64,000 nucleotides of DNA from NCBI RefSeq assembly GCF_015207425.1, contig NZ_JADEWZ010000006.1, forward strand, positions 62,001-126,000. Direction: 5' to 3'. The notes below the pieces were generated by a model, which saw only the letters and a program-made list of their open reading frames with translations, was not told where the DNA came from and did not search any database. A program made the translations under genes and the position numbers. The DNA is from Lusitaniella coriacea LEGE 07157 (GTDB lineage Bacteria; Cyanobacteriota; Cyanobacteriia; Cyanobacteriales; Spirulinaceae). This document shows, piece after piece, positions 37,700 through 46,730 of the stretch; position 1 is the stretch's first letter, and each line of letters begins with the position of its first letter.

Positions 37700-38713
37700 A
37701 TGTCTGCTCCCCTAAAACATATTAGTGTTCCCACCGTAACCGTTGTCGCTTCAGAGCAAGCGAAAATTCTTGTTGTTGACGATAGTGGGTTAACCCGCAG
37801 CTTGGCAACAGACTTACTCGTTACAGAAGGGTACAACGTCCTAGAAGCAGATGGCGGTTCCAGCGCGATCGCGATCGCGCGGCAAAACCAGCCAGACATT
37901 ATTCTACTCGACGTAAAAATGCCCCAGATGGACGGCTACGAAGTCTGTCGTTGCCTCAAACAAGAAGTACAAACCAGCCTCATCCCCATTGTCTTCATGA
38001 CCGTTTACGACGATCGGCAAGCGCGACTCCAAGGCATCGAAGCAGGGGGAGACGACTTTTTGAGCAAACCCCTCGATCGCCTCGAACTCCTCGCACGCGT
38101 CAAAAATTGGATTAGCCACAAGCGCCTCAACGAAGACTTAAACCGAACAGAACAGACTCTCTTTTCCATCGCCAAAGCCATTGAATCGCGCTACACCGAG
38201 ACAAGCGATTCCGGAGAGCGATTGGTCAAACTCGCTCAAGGATTTGGCGAATACCTGCAACTGAGCGAAATCGAAATTCAGGACTTGATGTCCGCCGCGC
38301 GACTCCACGATATTGGAACCGTCGGCATCCCAGAATCCGTATTGTGCAAACAAGGAGAACTCACCCCAGAAGAACAAGCAATGATTCGCCAGCACGTTCT
38401 GATTGGCGAAACCCTCTGTCAACCCCTACGCAACTTTCGCGGCGTACTTCCCATCGTGCGCCATCACCACGAACGCTGGGATGGTAGCGGATATCCGGAT
38501 AGATTGGTAGGTAGTGACATTCCTTGGCTCGCTCAAATATTCCAAACCATCGATATCTACGATGCCCTCACCAGCTCTCGACCCTACAAACAAGCATTTC
38601 CCAAGGAAGTTGCATTGGATATCATGCTGAAAGAAGCAGAGCGAGGATGGCGAAATCACGAACTCGTTCGACAGTTTTGCTTATTCATTCAGCAAGAGGG
38701 GAATGCCCTTTAA
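37700..38713 (+). CDS. Response regulator with HD-GYP domain
   Basis: A 337-residue RpfG-like protein. The receiver (about 15-140) has the acceptor Asp in IILLDVKMP and FMTVYDD, SKPLD. The output domain (about 150-330) has HDIGTVGIP near 203-212 and HHERWDGSGYP near 256-266, the HD and GYP motifs of c-di-GMP phosphodiesterases. It probably lowers c-di-GMP on phosphorylation. No kinase is adjacent. Confidence 0.94.
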   Translation: MSAPLKHISVPTVTVVASEQAKILVVDDSGLTRSLATDLLVTEGYNVLEADGGSSAIAIARQNQPDIILLDVKMPQMDGYEVCRCLKQEVQTSLIPIVFMTVYDDRQARLQGIEAGGDDFLSKPLDRLELLARVKNWISHKRLNEDLNRTEQTLFSIAKAIESRYTETSDSGERLVKLAQGFGEYLQLSEIEIQDLMSAARLHDIGTVGIPESVLCKQGELTPEEQAMIRQHVLIGETLCQPLRNFRGVLPIVRHHHERWDGSGYPDRLVGSDIPWLAQIFQTIDIYDALTSSRPYKQAFPKEVALDIMLKEAERGWRNHELVRQFCLFIQQEGNAL

Positions 38714-38892
38714 ATTTAACGAGCTATGAGCTTGTCGCATTCAGCGCTTGGCTAAAAATCCAAGGGTTTCATTACTCCTTCACCACAAGCATGGAAAGCT
38801 AACGATTCCTTCAATTTCAAATTCTTCCCAGGCAAGGACAACTGCCCCCCGATCGCGCTATACTCCACTCGAAACAATTGACAGTACAAGGT

Positions 38893-40251
38893 ATGGTAGC
38901 GGTAGCAATTCTCGCAGCAGGACGCGGTACAAGGATGAAGTCAAACTTACCGAAAGTCCTGCATTCTCTAGGCGGACGATCGTTGATCGAACGAGTCTTT
39001 CAAAGTTGCCAGTCTATCAACCCCTCTCGGCGTATCGCGATCGTCGGCTACGAAGCACAACAGGTTAAAAACGCACTGCAATCACTTCAAGATGTCGAAT
39101 TTGTGGAACAGGCGCAGCAATTAGGGACAGGTCACGCCATTCAACAGATCATTCCCCCCTTAGAAGGGTTTAGGGGAACGCTTTTAGTTCTCAATGGAGA
39201 TCTTCCCCTCCTGCGTCCCTCAACCCTGGAAAAGATGCTCTCCGTTCACGAAACCCATCGCAACGCAGCAACGATTCTCACTGCGCAACTTCCCAATCCC
39301 CAAGGATACGGGCGAGTATTTTGCGATGGCAATAATCTCGTGGGGCAAATTGTTGAAGATCGGGACTGCACCGATGCTCAACGGCATAATCATCGCATTA
39401 ACGCAGGAGCCTATTGTTTTGATTGGCAAAAATTAGCGAAAGTTTTGCCTCAATTGAGTGCCGACAACGACCAAAAAGAATATTACCTGACCGATGTCTT
39501 TAGCTCTCTCCATCCCGTCATGGCAGTGGATGCGGACGATTACCAAGAAATTATGGGCATTAACGATCGCGCCCAACTCGCCACAGCCTACGAAATTTTG
39601 CAAACGCGAGTCAAAGATGCTTGGATGACGGCAGGAGTAACGTTAATCAATCCCGATAGCATTACGATTGACGACACTGTGGAACTCGCAACAGATACCA
39701 TCATCGAACCGCAAACCCATTTGCGAGGCAATACAAAAATTGCTTCGGGCTGTCGCATTGGTCCTGGTAGCTTAATTGAGAATAGCCAAATTGGACACCA
39801 GACAACGGTTCTCTATTCTGTTGTACTCAATAGCAGCATTGCCGCAGGAACGCAAATCGGCCCTTACACTCACTTACGGGGCAATATTCAAGTCGGCGAA
39901 GCCTGTCGCATTGGGAATTTTGTCGAGTTGAAGAACACAACAGTGGGCGATGGAACCAAAATTTCGCACCTCTCATATATTGGCGATACAACCCTCGGCG
40001 ATCGCGTGAATATTGGTGCGGGGACAATTACGGCGAACTACGATGGCGTTAACAAACATCCCACCCACATTGGCAATGGGAGCAAAACTGGGGCAAACAG
40101 CGTTCTCGTTGCACCCGTGACCCTCGGAGAATCCGTCAACGTTGCGGCAGGTTCTGTTGTAACCGAAGATGTGGGAGATGACGCACTGGTGATCGCCCGT
40201 TCTCGTCAGGTTGTTAAACCAGGGTGGCGTTTAAAAGGTGTTGTTAAATAG
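38893..40251 (+). CDS. glmU: Bifunctional GlmU, UDP-N-acetylglucosamine pyrophosphorylase
   Basis: A 452-residue two-domain enzyme. The uridylyltransferase domain opens with [21 protein letters not shown] cut short here at its LAAGxGTRM and KVLH motifs. The C-terminal left-handed beta helix has hexapeptide repeats ([39 protein letters not shown]) with acetyltransferase residues. It makes UDP-GlcNAc for peptidoglycan and other glycans. ATG 38893 gives the family's length; a TTG at 38878 would add 5 residues. Confidence 0.96.
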   Translation: MVAVAILAAGRGTRMKSNLPKVLHSLGGRSLIERVFQSCQSINPSRRIAIVGYEAQQVKNALQSLQDVEFVEQAQQLGTGHAIQQIIPPLEGFRGTLLVLNGDLPLLRPSTLEKMLSVHETHRNAATILTAQLPNPQGYGRVFCDGNNLVGQIVEDRDCTDAQRHNHRINAGAYCFDWQKLAKVLPQLSADNDQKEYYLTDVFSSLHPVMAVDADDYQEIMGINDRAQLATAYEILQTRVKDAWMTAGVTLINPDSITIDDTVELATDTIIEPQTHLRGNTKIASGCRIGPGSLIENSQIGHQTTVLYSVVLNSSIAAGTQIGPYTHLRGNIQVGEACRIGNFVELKNTTVGDGTKISHLSYIGDTTLGDRVNIGAGTITANYDGVNKHPTHIGNGSKTGANSVLVAPVTLGESVNVAAGSVVTEDVGDDALVIARSRQVVKPGWRLKGVVK

Positions 40252-40396
40252 ATGACACGGCACTTCGACACGCTCAGTGACCGGGGGATGGGGAGACGGG
40301 GAGATATTTATAATCTGTTCCCTGTTCCCTGTTCCCTGTTCCCTATTCCCTGTTCCCTCGTCCTAGCGAGGGTTTCAGGGTGTTCACATCAGGCGT
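40252..40396. repeat. Dispersed repeat with CTGTTCC heptamer array, copy 1
   Basis: Directly after glmU. It begins CTTCGACACGCTCAGTGACC, continues through a G-rich part and a tandem array of about six CTGTTCC heptamers (40315-40358, one unit CTATTCC), and ends TGTTCACATCAGGCGT. Copy 2 lies at 44678-44786 with the same ends and only about two heptamers. This resembles the short tandem heptamer repeats known in filamentous cyanobacteria. Confidence 0.75.
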
Positions 40397-40434
40397 GACT
40401 CATAACTGTTGCTCCAATTTGAGGATAAAGCATA

Positions 40435-41190
40435 ATGACCCAAACAAATTCTAGTGCTGCCGTTGCAGAGATACCCATTCCACCTCCAATGTTGCAAGTT
40501 TCGGGGTTAAATGTTTACTACGGGGAAAGTCACATTCTGCGAAACGTCGATCTAAGCGTCCCGATGGGACAAATGGTTTGTTTGATAGGTCGGAACGGAG
40601 TCGGGAAAACAACGTTCCTGAAGACGATTATGGGGCTACTCAAGCCTCGCACGGGAACGATTCTCTTTCAGGAACAACCCCTCACCCCTTTCTCAACAGA
40701 TCGACGAGCCAGAATGGGAATTGGCTATGTACCGCAAGGGCGAGAAATTATTCCCCGCGTGACAGTTCGGGATAATTTGCTTTTGGGGTTGGAAGCGCAA
40801 CGTCGAGGGAGAGGGAGGAAAAGCGAGATTCCCGAAGAAATTTTCGATCTGTTTCCCGTATTGAAAACGATGCTATCGCGCATGGGAGGCGACTTGAGCG
40901 GGGGACAACAACAGCAACTCGCGATCGCGCGCGCCCTGATGGGAAAACCCAAACTCCTCGTCCTTGACGAACCCACCGAAGGCATTCAACCCTCCATTAT
41001 TCTCGAAATTGAAGCTGCCGTGCGGCGCATTATCGAAACAACGGGAATTTCGGTTCTATTAGTCGAACAGCACTTGCATTTCGTGCGCCAAGCGGATCGC
41101 TACTACGCCATGCAAAAGGGGGGAATTGTCGCATCGGGTTCCACTCGCGAACTGTCTCAAGAAGTGATTCAGCGATTTTTGGCAGTTTAA
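40435..41190 (+). CDS. urtE: Urea ABC transporter ATP-binding protein UrtE
   Basis: A 251-residue ABC ATPase of the branched-chain amino acid/urea type. Walker A GRNGVGKT is at 52-59, the signature is LSGGQQQQLAIARAL, Walker B is LLVLDEPTEGIQPSI, and VLLVEQHLHFVRQADRYYAM follows. The sequence MLQVSGLNVYYGESHILRNV is characteristic of UrtE. The other urt genes are not adjacent. It has GAGGA upstream of the ATG. UreG, of the urease maturation path, lies 12 kb away on the same strand. Confidence 0.9.
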   Translation: MTQTNSSAAVAEIPIPPPMLQVSGLNVYYGESHILRNVDLSVPMGQMVCLIGRNGVGKTTFLKTIMGLLKPRTGTILFQEQPLTPFSTDRRARMGIGYVPQGREIIPRVTVRDNLLLGLEAQRRGRGRKSEIPEEIFDLFPVLKTMLSRMGGDLSGGQQQQLAIARALMGKPKLLVLDEPTEGIQPSIILEIEAAVRRIIETTGISVLLVEQHLHFVRQADRYYAMQKGGIVASGSTRELSQEVIQRFLAV

Positions 41191-41282
41191 GCATTCAGCG
41201 ATCAGCGTTCAGCTTTTGAATAAAAGAGACTAAGTGCTTACGGAATAGCAAGGTTTTAGCTGATAGCTCAACGCTATATCCC

Positions 41283-41313
41283 AAAAAAAGTAGGAGCATG
41301 ATGATGCTCCTAC
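41283..41313 (-). terminator. Rho-independent terminator of the radical SAM gene
   Basis: A perfect 10 bp stem GTAGGAGCAT (41290-41299), loop GATG, ATGCTCCTAC (41304-41313). Reading the minus strand it is followed by a run of seven T (complement of 41283-41289), the classic intrinsic terminator form. It ends the radical SAM gene and separates it from convergent urtE. Confidence 0.88.
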
Positions 41314-41335
41314 AGAGTTGGAATTTATTAAGCCG

Positions 41336-42928
41336 CTATGCAGTTTTTGCCAAAACCTGCTCCTGTTCCTTTGGCGCTTCAACCTGATTCTGCGCTTCAA
41401 CCTGTTGGTACTCCACAAGCTCTGCTTCTATTTGCTCGCGCACGAGTTGGCGGAATTCGATGAAATGCTCCGCGTGGGCGCAGACAGTGAGGTAATGCTC
41501 CCATACGCCGGAATTATGCTTGAAAATGCCCAAAAGATGGTGCCAGAACTTCCAGCGCGTATTTCGTTTAAACCCTTGTCGCCAAACAATAGTTACCAGC
41601 GCCCTCAAATCAATCGGGTTGGGCAGTTGTGCGGGGGCTTGACAGGGGGAAGGAGCCATCTGTAAAAAATGACGATAAACGCGATCGAGGAACCGGGATG
41701 GTTCGTATAGCGTACAGAACGCATGGATATATTCGTTAGCAATTTCCTCAACGGGACGAGTCGGAATAAAATTCATCAGTGCCATCTGATCTCCATCCAC
41801 CCCATTTTTTAACAATCGTCCTTCTTTATCCAAACGATGCCAGAGTGCTGTATTGGGGAGTGCTTGAAGAATGCCAAAAAGGGCAGTGGGAATGGCTGTT
41901 TGCTCCACAAATTCAATAATGCGATCGCCCGCCCCAGTTCGTTCGCCATCAAAACCGATGATAAACCCAGCCATGACGCGCAATCCAGTTTTATTGATCG
42001 CCCATACCGAATCGACTAAGGAATCTCGCGTATTTTGATACTTTTTCGTCAATTGCAAACTATCTGCATCCGGAGTTTCAATTCCCAAAAATACGGCATT
42101 GAAGTTGCATTCCACCATCAACTCCATCAATTCTGTATCCTGCGCCAAATCGATGGATGCTTCGGTATTGAAGGAGAAGGGATATTGGTGTTCTGCCATC
42201 CAACCCTTCAGTTCGTGCAACATCAACTTAACGTTGCGCTTGTTGCCAATAAAGTTGTCATCTACCATGAAAACTGCCCGTCGCCACCCTAATTCATAGA
42301 GGCAATCCAGTTCTGCGAGTAACTGTTGCGGCGCTTTGGTGCGGGGTTTGCGTCCGTAGAGAACAATGATGTCGCAAAATTCGCACTGGAAGGGACAGCC
42401 GCGAGAGAATTGAACCGACATTGAATCGTAAGCATCCAATTCCAAAAGATCGAAACGGGGAATTGGCGTTTCGGTAACATCGGGTTTCTCGCCATTTGAG
42501 CGAAAAATGCCTTGGGATTCCCCTTTTTGAATCGCTTCGACGAAAAGTGGGAGGGTAATTTCTCCTTCATCCAAAATGAGGTAATCTGCCCCGGCTTCGA
42601 GGGGATCTTTGGGAACGGATGTAGCGTAGGGACCGCCGACTGCTACCTTTTTACCGCGTTTGTGGGCTTCGCCAATCAATGCCAGCAAATCCTGCTTCTG
42701 CACGATCATCGCAGAGAGTACGACCAACTCTGCCCATTCCCATTCTTCTTCAGTTACGTCCCGAACGTTGCGATCGACGAGCTTAAATTCCCATTCTTGG
42801 GGCAGAATTGCTGCAACAGTAACCAATCCTAGTGGGGGAAGGAGAACTTTGCGATCGACCAGTTCCAAAATTTTCTCAAAAGACCAGAAGGTTTTGGGAA
42901 ACTGGGGATAGAGCAGGAGTACTCGCAT
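41336..42928 (-). CDS. B12-binding-domain radical SAM protein
   Basis: A 530-residue protein. The N-terminal half (about 1-150) is a cobalamin-binding-like Rossmann domain (RVLLLYPQFPKTFWSFEKIL, VVLSAMIVQKQDLLALI, VAVGGPYAT). The radical SAM domain has CPFQCEFC with cysteines near 177, 181 and 184 for the [4Fe-4S] cluster, then FMVDDNFIGNKRNV and FNAVFLGIETPD. A C-terminal DUF4070-like region follows. Related proteins methylate or rearrange unreactive carbons; the substrate is unknown. It ends in a strong terminator. Confidence 0.93.
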   Translation of the reverse strand: MRVLLLYPQFPKTFWSFEKILELVDRKVLLPPLGLVTVAAILPQEWEFKLVDRNVRDVTEEEWEWAELVVLSAMIVQKQDLLALIGEAHKRGKKVAVGGPYATSVPKDPLEAGADYLILDEGEITLPLFVEAIQKGESQGIFRSNGEKPDVTETPIPRFDLLELDAYDSMSVQFSRGCPFQCEFCDIIVLYGRKPRTKAPQQLLAELDCLYELGWRRAVFMVDDNFIGNKRNVKLMLHELKGWMAEHQYPFSFNTEASIDLAQDTELMELMVECNFNAVFLGIETPDADSLQLTKKYQNTRDSLVDSVWAINKTGLRVMAGFIIGFDGERTGAGDRIIEFVEQTAIPTALFGILQALPNTALWHRLDKEGRLLKNGVDGDQMALMNFIPTRPVEEIANEYIHAFCTLYEPSRFLDRVYRHFLQMAPSPCQAPAQLPNPIDLRALVTIVWRQGFKRNTRWKFWHHLLGIFKHNSGVWEHYLTVCAHAEHFIEFRQLVREQIEAELVEYQQVEAQNQVEAPKEQEQVLAKTA

Positions 42929-43041
42929 AATTTGTTAAATCTTGTTGGCTAAAATTCCAGCTTATCGCACTCGGCAATAAAGTGTGTTAGGAATGCTGCC
43001 TTGTTTGTTCTCTCAAATTGATTTTTTTGGCATAGAATGCA

Positions 43042-43644
43042 CTAATTCGAGACTTCTTGCATTTCGATAACGCGATTTTCAATATCTTTTACCAAAAAAT
43101 TGAGGGGTTGTTCGCGACGAACTTTGAATTTTAAGCGTCGGGATTGAACGCGCATCAGCACGTCTTCTAAACAATCGCGATCGAAACATACATGACGCTG
43201 GCGATTTTTATAGCCGTAACTCGCCCCGGTAATCACGTGAAGTTGGGTATTTTTTTTAAGCTGATACCATAACCCTTCGTTCCCACTTCCTACGGTTGCG
43301 GTTGGCGATGGAGATGTTGCGGACATATATAGGGGGTCGATGCCCGTTGCTCCTAATGTTTGTTCGTAGTTGTAGTAATAGTGTAGGGGAACGTCGGCAA
43401 CGGGGAGATTGAGCAATCCTTCGTAAAACTGTCGCGCAATATCTAGGTCAGATACCATTATGGTATGCACTTTCGGGGCGCTGGTGAGGAACATCCACAT
43501 TGCCCCAGCATAAGCAGCGAGAAGCATTACCATGATGCCCTGGGTTGAGAAGAGCGTATCAACCAGAGGGATTAAAGCGCCTAAATGAAAAACTCCGATC
43601 ATTGAAGAGGTTAAGTTAGCAAATGGATATATCAATTTAACCAA
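43042..43644 (-). CDS. Membrane-anchored VOC-like protein
   Basis: A 200-residue protein. One or two membrane helices occupy about residues 12-52 (MIGVFHLGALIPLVD, GIMVMLLAAYAGAMWMFL). They are followed by a glyoxalase/VOC-type module: VHTIMVSDLDIARQFYEGLLNLPVADVP, then QLHVITGASYGYKN, RHVCFDRDCLEDVLMRVQ and FLVKDIENRVIEM. I do not recognise a named family. The position of a His near QLHV and a terminal Glu would fit VOC metal ligands. No close operon partner. Confidence 0.75.
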   Translation of the reverse strand: MVKLIYPFANLTSSMIGVFHLGALIPLVDTLFSTQGIMVMLLAAYAGAMWMFLTSAPKVHTIMVSDLDIARQFYEGLLNLPVADVPLHYYYNYEQTLGATGIDPLYMSATSPSPTATVGSGNEGLWYQLKKNTQLHVITGASYGYKNRQRHVCFDRDCLEDVLMRVQSRRLKFKVRREQPLNFLVKDIENRVIEMQEVSN

Positions 43645-43660
43645 ATTGTAACGTTCTCCT

Positions 43661-43833
43661 CTACCGATCGTCAGTTATTTGCGTTGAAACTCTAGAACTC
43701 ACGACGCGATCGCGAAACGTGCCAATTTTTTTGAGGGCAATGCGGATGGCGTAATTGAGGGGAAAGCTTTTTGTCCCGGTGCCAATGGGAGGAAAGGCGA
43801 TGACTTTACACTTACGAGAGAAAAATAGAAGAA
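43661..43833 (-). pseudogene. Possible macro-domain C-terminal remnant
   Basis: A frame open from 43833 to the stop at 43661-43663, with no start codon. It reads CKVIAFPPIGTGTKSFPLNYAI then RIALKKIGTF. The IAFPPIGTGxxxFPL core resembles the IAFPAIGTGxxGFPL of macro (ADP-ribose-binding) domains. A stop codon (43834-43836) interrupts the upstream side, so only the last third would remain. The assignment is tentative. Confidence 0.35.
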
Positions 43834-44107
43834 TCAAGGACAGAATGTGCTATTCTGCCTATGATTCAACTCTCTTTAAATCGCGAATGTGTTGAGATAT
43901 CGTGCTTTTGAGATGGGCAAGGAGGAAATTTCTCAGCCTGGGAAATGAAGATAGCGAACGATTTCATGGGGAAGAAAATTGCGATGGATTGTTGCAAAAT
44001 TGGGTATTTTCAACAAACGGAAAACCCAATGACCCCTTATCTTTGTGCCGATTGTGTAAGTGACGAGATATCCTGAAATTTTGCGATGGGAATTCCACAG
44101 TCAAAGC
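43834..44107. other. Spacer downstream of the small-protein gene
   Basis: About 270 bp; together with the preceding remnant it forms a 460 bp region without an intact gene. An imperfect stem TTGGGT-TTTTC ... GAAAA-CCCAA lies near 44004-44035. Nothing else is recognised. Confidence 0.35.
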
Positions 44108-44305
44108 TTAGTCTACTGTTCTAAGTAGTCCGTGTCGCAAACCATAAAAAATTCGTTCGATTAATGCTCGTTCTTGCTCGTCTAAGTCCTCTTTACCTAG
44201 CAAAGCACTCATCATTTGCTGTTCGATGCGAGAGATTTCGCGAGATGACAAAATTTGTCCGATTAAGTCAATCGTATTTGTTCGGTCGATTACGCTTGTT
44301 GTCAT
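44108..44305 (-). CDS. Small conserved hypothetical protein
   Basis: A 65-residue helical protein (MTTSVIDRTNTIDLIGQILS ... EQERALIERIFYGLRHGLLRTVD) of a type seen repeatedly in cyanobacterial genomes but not characterised, as far as I know. Two adjacent ATG codons follow a GAGG motif; the second, 44303-44305, has the better spacing (6 nt). The pattern of charged and hydrophobic residues fits a helix bundle or hairpin. Confidence 0.65.
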   Translation of the reverse strand: MTTSVIDRTNTIDLIGQILSSREISRIEQQMMSALLGKEDLDEQERALIERIFYGLRHGLLRTVD

Positions 44306-44677
44306 CATATACCTCAAGTCAGTGGCTTTTAAGGATTTCCATTATGTGTTGTTACTAATATGACTGTCTTTTTGCGTAAATACAGTGACTTGAATGGACG
44401 GGAGAGGAGATCGAGATCACAAGTTTTCTGCGATCTCAATCCCACTAAAAACTTAACAATGCAGAGTATTCCAGGAAATGAATTTAAGAACTCGCATAGC
44501 GAAAAAAGCGGTAAATCAATCGTTGTGCGTTGGGACAATTGGTGATAAATATAACTTGTTGGAGGGAAGGGGTCATATAAAATCTGGTTGAATGCCCTCA
44601 GTGAGGATTGACACGGTGACGCGGAGAAGGGGAGAGGGGGGAGCAGAGGAAGCTGGGGAAGCTGGGGGAGTTTTTGG
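44306..44677. other. Spacer with G-rich low-complexity text
   Basis: About 370 bp. A 61-codon plus-strand frame at 44360-44545 has no ribosome site or family likeness and is not called. An inverted repeat GAGATCG/CGATCTC lies at about 44408-44438. From 44583 on it shares the phrase GGTTGAATGCCCT with the spacer at 52476, followed by GGGAAGCTGGGG-type repeats. Confidence 0.4.
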
Positions 44678-44786
44678 ATGATACGGCTTCGACACGCTCA
44701 GTGACCGGGAGAAATGGGGACGTAGTGAGAGACTATTCCCTGTTCCCTCGTCCTAGCAAGGGTTTCGGGGTGTTCACATCAGGCGT
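44678..44786. repeat. Dispersed repeat with heptamer array, copy 2
   Basis: Same ends as the copy at 40252-40396 (CTTCGACACGCTCAGTGACC at the left, TGTTCACATCAGGCGT at the right) but with only about two heptamers (ATTCCCTGTTCCCT, 44734-44748). The copies lie in the same orientation 4.4 kb apart. Confidence 0.75.
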
Positions 44787-44811
44787 AATGGGCAATTTGA
44801 AGGATTTGATG

Positions 44812-45942
44812 TCAGATCTTGAGGAACCAACCCTTACGATAGAAGGCGTATAGTACGAGCCACCAGAGCAAGAGATTCGCGATCGCGAACAGCAGCGAAC
44901 CATTCAAATCACCCGCCCAAGGTGCAAATAGGGTTTGATAAATCCAGGTATAAAGACTCGGCGCTTCCTCTCCCTCGCCCACCTTCGCCACGTAAAGCAA
45001 GCGAACGAGCAATCCCGACGCAACGAACAGAAAGATGGCATTCAATCCCATCACCTTAAACGGCAGTCCCCAACGACGAATTTTGCGGACTTCAATCAAC
45101 TCGTAACACGCCGCCAGCAGCAGCAGCGACCATCCCGTTGCCACCAAAACGTAGGAACTCGTCCACAACTGCTTGTTAACCGGAAACCAAATTCCCCACA
45201 AATGACCGAGCATCAAACTGCTCAACCCACCCAGGACTAAATCCATGCTGGTATCGGATGTAACCGATTTATTTCTCAGGAGATCCCCGGCAAAATACCC
45301 TGTCAGGACGGTAACGATTGCGGGAAGCGTGCTGAATAGCCCTTCTGGGTCAAATTGACCTTGTTTGTACATCCATTGGGTTCCCACCACCAAACGGTCG
45401 ATATAACCCGCGACATTGCCTTCTGGGGTCAAATCCCCCGCCCCAAACCCCGGTACGGGTATCAACATCATTGCTGCCCAATACGCTAGTAAGATCGCTC
45501 CGGAGAGAATCCAGAGATTGCGCCGTTTCAGATTCAAAACCGCGATCGCGGCAAAAAAATAGGCTAAACTAATCCGTTGCAATACGCCCAAAATTCGGAG
45601 ATTAGAGTGAATTCCTAACAAAAATGACAAGCCATTGAGAAGAACTCCCAGGGCAAAAAGGAGCGCACAGCGTCGGAGAATGCGCCCGTAAACCTTGGCG
45701 GTGGGTTTATTCTCTTGGGTATATTTTGAGAGAGAAAACGCCATTGCCACCCCTGCAATAAATAGAAATGCCGGGAAGACGAGATCCGTGGGTGTAAAGC
45801 CGTTCCATTCTGCGTGGAGAAGGGGGGGATAGACGTGGGACCAACTTCCTGGGGTGTTAGCCAGAATCATTCCCGCGATCGCCATACCGCGAAAAACATC
45901 TAAGGAAGTCAGGCGTTGGGATAAAGGGGTTGAAGAAGACAT
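44812..45942 (-). CDS. HGSNAT/NagX-like multispanning acyltransferase-type protein
   Basis: A 376-residue membrane protein with about ten helices. SLDVFRGMAIAGMILANTPGSW and FTPTDLVFPAFLFIAGVAMAFSL are the hallmark of the DUF5009/heparan-alpha-glucosaminide N-acetyltransferase-like family. Animal HGSNAT transfers acetyl from cytosolic acetyl-CoA to glucosamine across a membrane; bacterial members are uncharacterised and probably act on cell-envelope sugars. The ATG 45940-45942 is preferred because the conserved region begins just after it; another ATG 14 codons upstream is possible. Confidence 0.85.
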   Translation of the reverse strand: MSSSTPLSQRLTSLDVFRGMAIAGMILANTPGSWSHVYPPLLHAEWNGFTPTDLVFPAFLFIAGVAMAFSLSKYTQENKPTAKVYGRILRRCALLFALGVLLNGLSFLLGIHSNLRILGVLQRISLAYFFAAIAVLNLKRRNLWILSGAILLAYWAAMMLIPVPGFGAGDLTPEGNVAGYIDRLVVGTQWMYKQGQFDPEGLFSTLPAIVTVLTGYFAGDLLRNKSVTSDTSMDLVLGGLSSLMLGHLWGIWFPVNKQLWTSSYVLVATGWSLLLLAACYELIEVRKIRRWGLPFKVMGLNAIFLFVASGLLVRLLYVAKVGEGEEAPSLYTWIYQTLFAPWAGDLNGSLLFAIANLLLWWLVLYAFYRKGWFLKI

Positions 45943-46110
45943 TAAAATTGCAAACTTAAACGCTAAATTATAGAAGATCGGCAACCGATCGCGCGTTATT
46001 CATCCTTATTCCCAGCAATAACCAATCTCACTCTCAAAGATTGTTTAGGATCAAACTCTCAACTCTTCTGCACATCTGCCCAAAATAGCATTATACAAAG
46101 CGGATTTAGC

Positions 46111-46722
46111 ATGAATACCCCCAGTCACTATATCCTCAATCTTGCCGTCCTTGGCACGCTATCCCCCGGCTTCAATGGTGCCATTACCCTCGGCGCGATC
46201 GCGCCGGATTTTCCCATCTTTGCGTTTTATCTTGTGGTTCGCGCGATCGAAAAACGTCCCAAAGAAACCATTTGGTCGGAAGCTTACTACGAACCCTTCT
46301 GGCAAAATTGCGTTGCAATTGGTCACTCCGTCCCCCTAGCTGTTCTTGGCTTGCTCGCGTGTCTTTATTGCGGATGGCAGCCGGGAACTCTCTTTTTTGG
46401 CAGTGCAATCTTACATTCCTGTCTCGATTTTCCCGTACACAACGACGACGCACATCGCCACTTTTTCCCAATCAGCGATTATCGTTTCATAAGTCCCGTT
46501 TCTTACTGGGATCCCCGACACTACGGGAAAATCGCCGCCTCGATAGAATTCTTGTTAGTATTGGCAACAGTCCCAATTGTCTTTAATTTGCTAGAAAGTC
46601 CGATTTCAAAAGGAATTCTGGGCGCGATCGCGCTACTTTACCTTTGGGGATACACTCGCTTCTACCTCCCCATTCCCTCTCCCGCCAAATCCAGCCAAAC
46701 TCCTCAAAACCCTCCCTCCTAA
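46111..46722 (+). CDS. Small membrane protein resembling YdjM-type metal-dependent hydrolases
   Basis: A 203-residue protein with four to five membrane helices. Residues AIAPDFPIF, IGHSVPLAVLG, ILHSCLDFPVHNDDAHRHFFP supply Asp and His residues arranged as in membrane-bound metal-dependent hydrolases (YdjM/LexA-regulated family). That likeness is moderate. The LysM-M23 gene starts 9 nt after its stop, implying an operon. Confidence 0.7.
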   Translation: MNTPSHYILNLAVLGTLSPGFNGAITLGAIAPDFPIFAFYLVVRAIEKRPKETIWSEAYYEPFWQNCVAIGHSVPLAVLGLLACLYCGWQPGTLFFGSAILHSCLDFPVHNDDAHRHFFPISDYRFISPVSYWDPRHYGKIAASIEFLLVLATVPIVFNLLESPISKGILGAIALLYLWGYTRFYLPIPSPAKSSQTPQNPPS

Positions 46723-46730
46723 ATTGCGCA

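Noticed and set aside
44360-44545. A 61-codon plus-strand frame in the spacer after the small-protein gene
   Set aside because: No ribosome site, polar low-complexity composition and no recognisable fold; more likely spacer.
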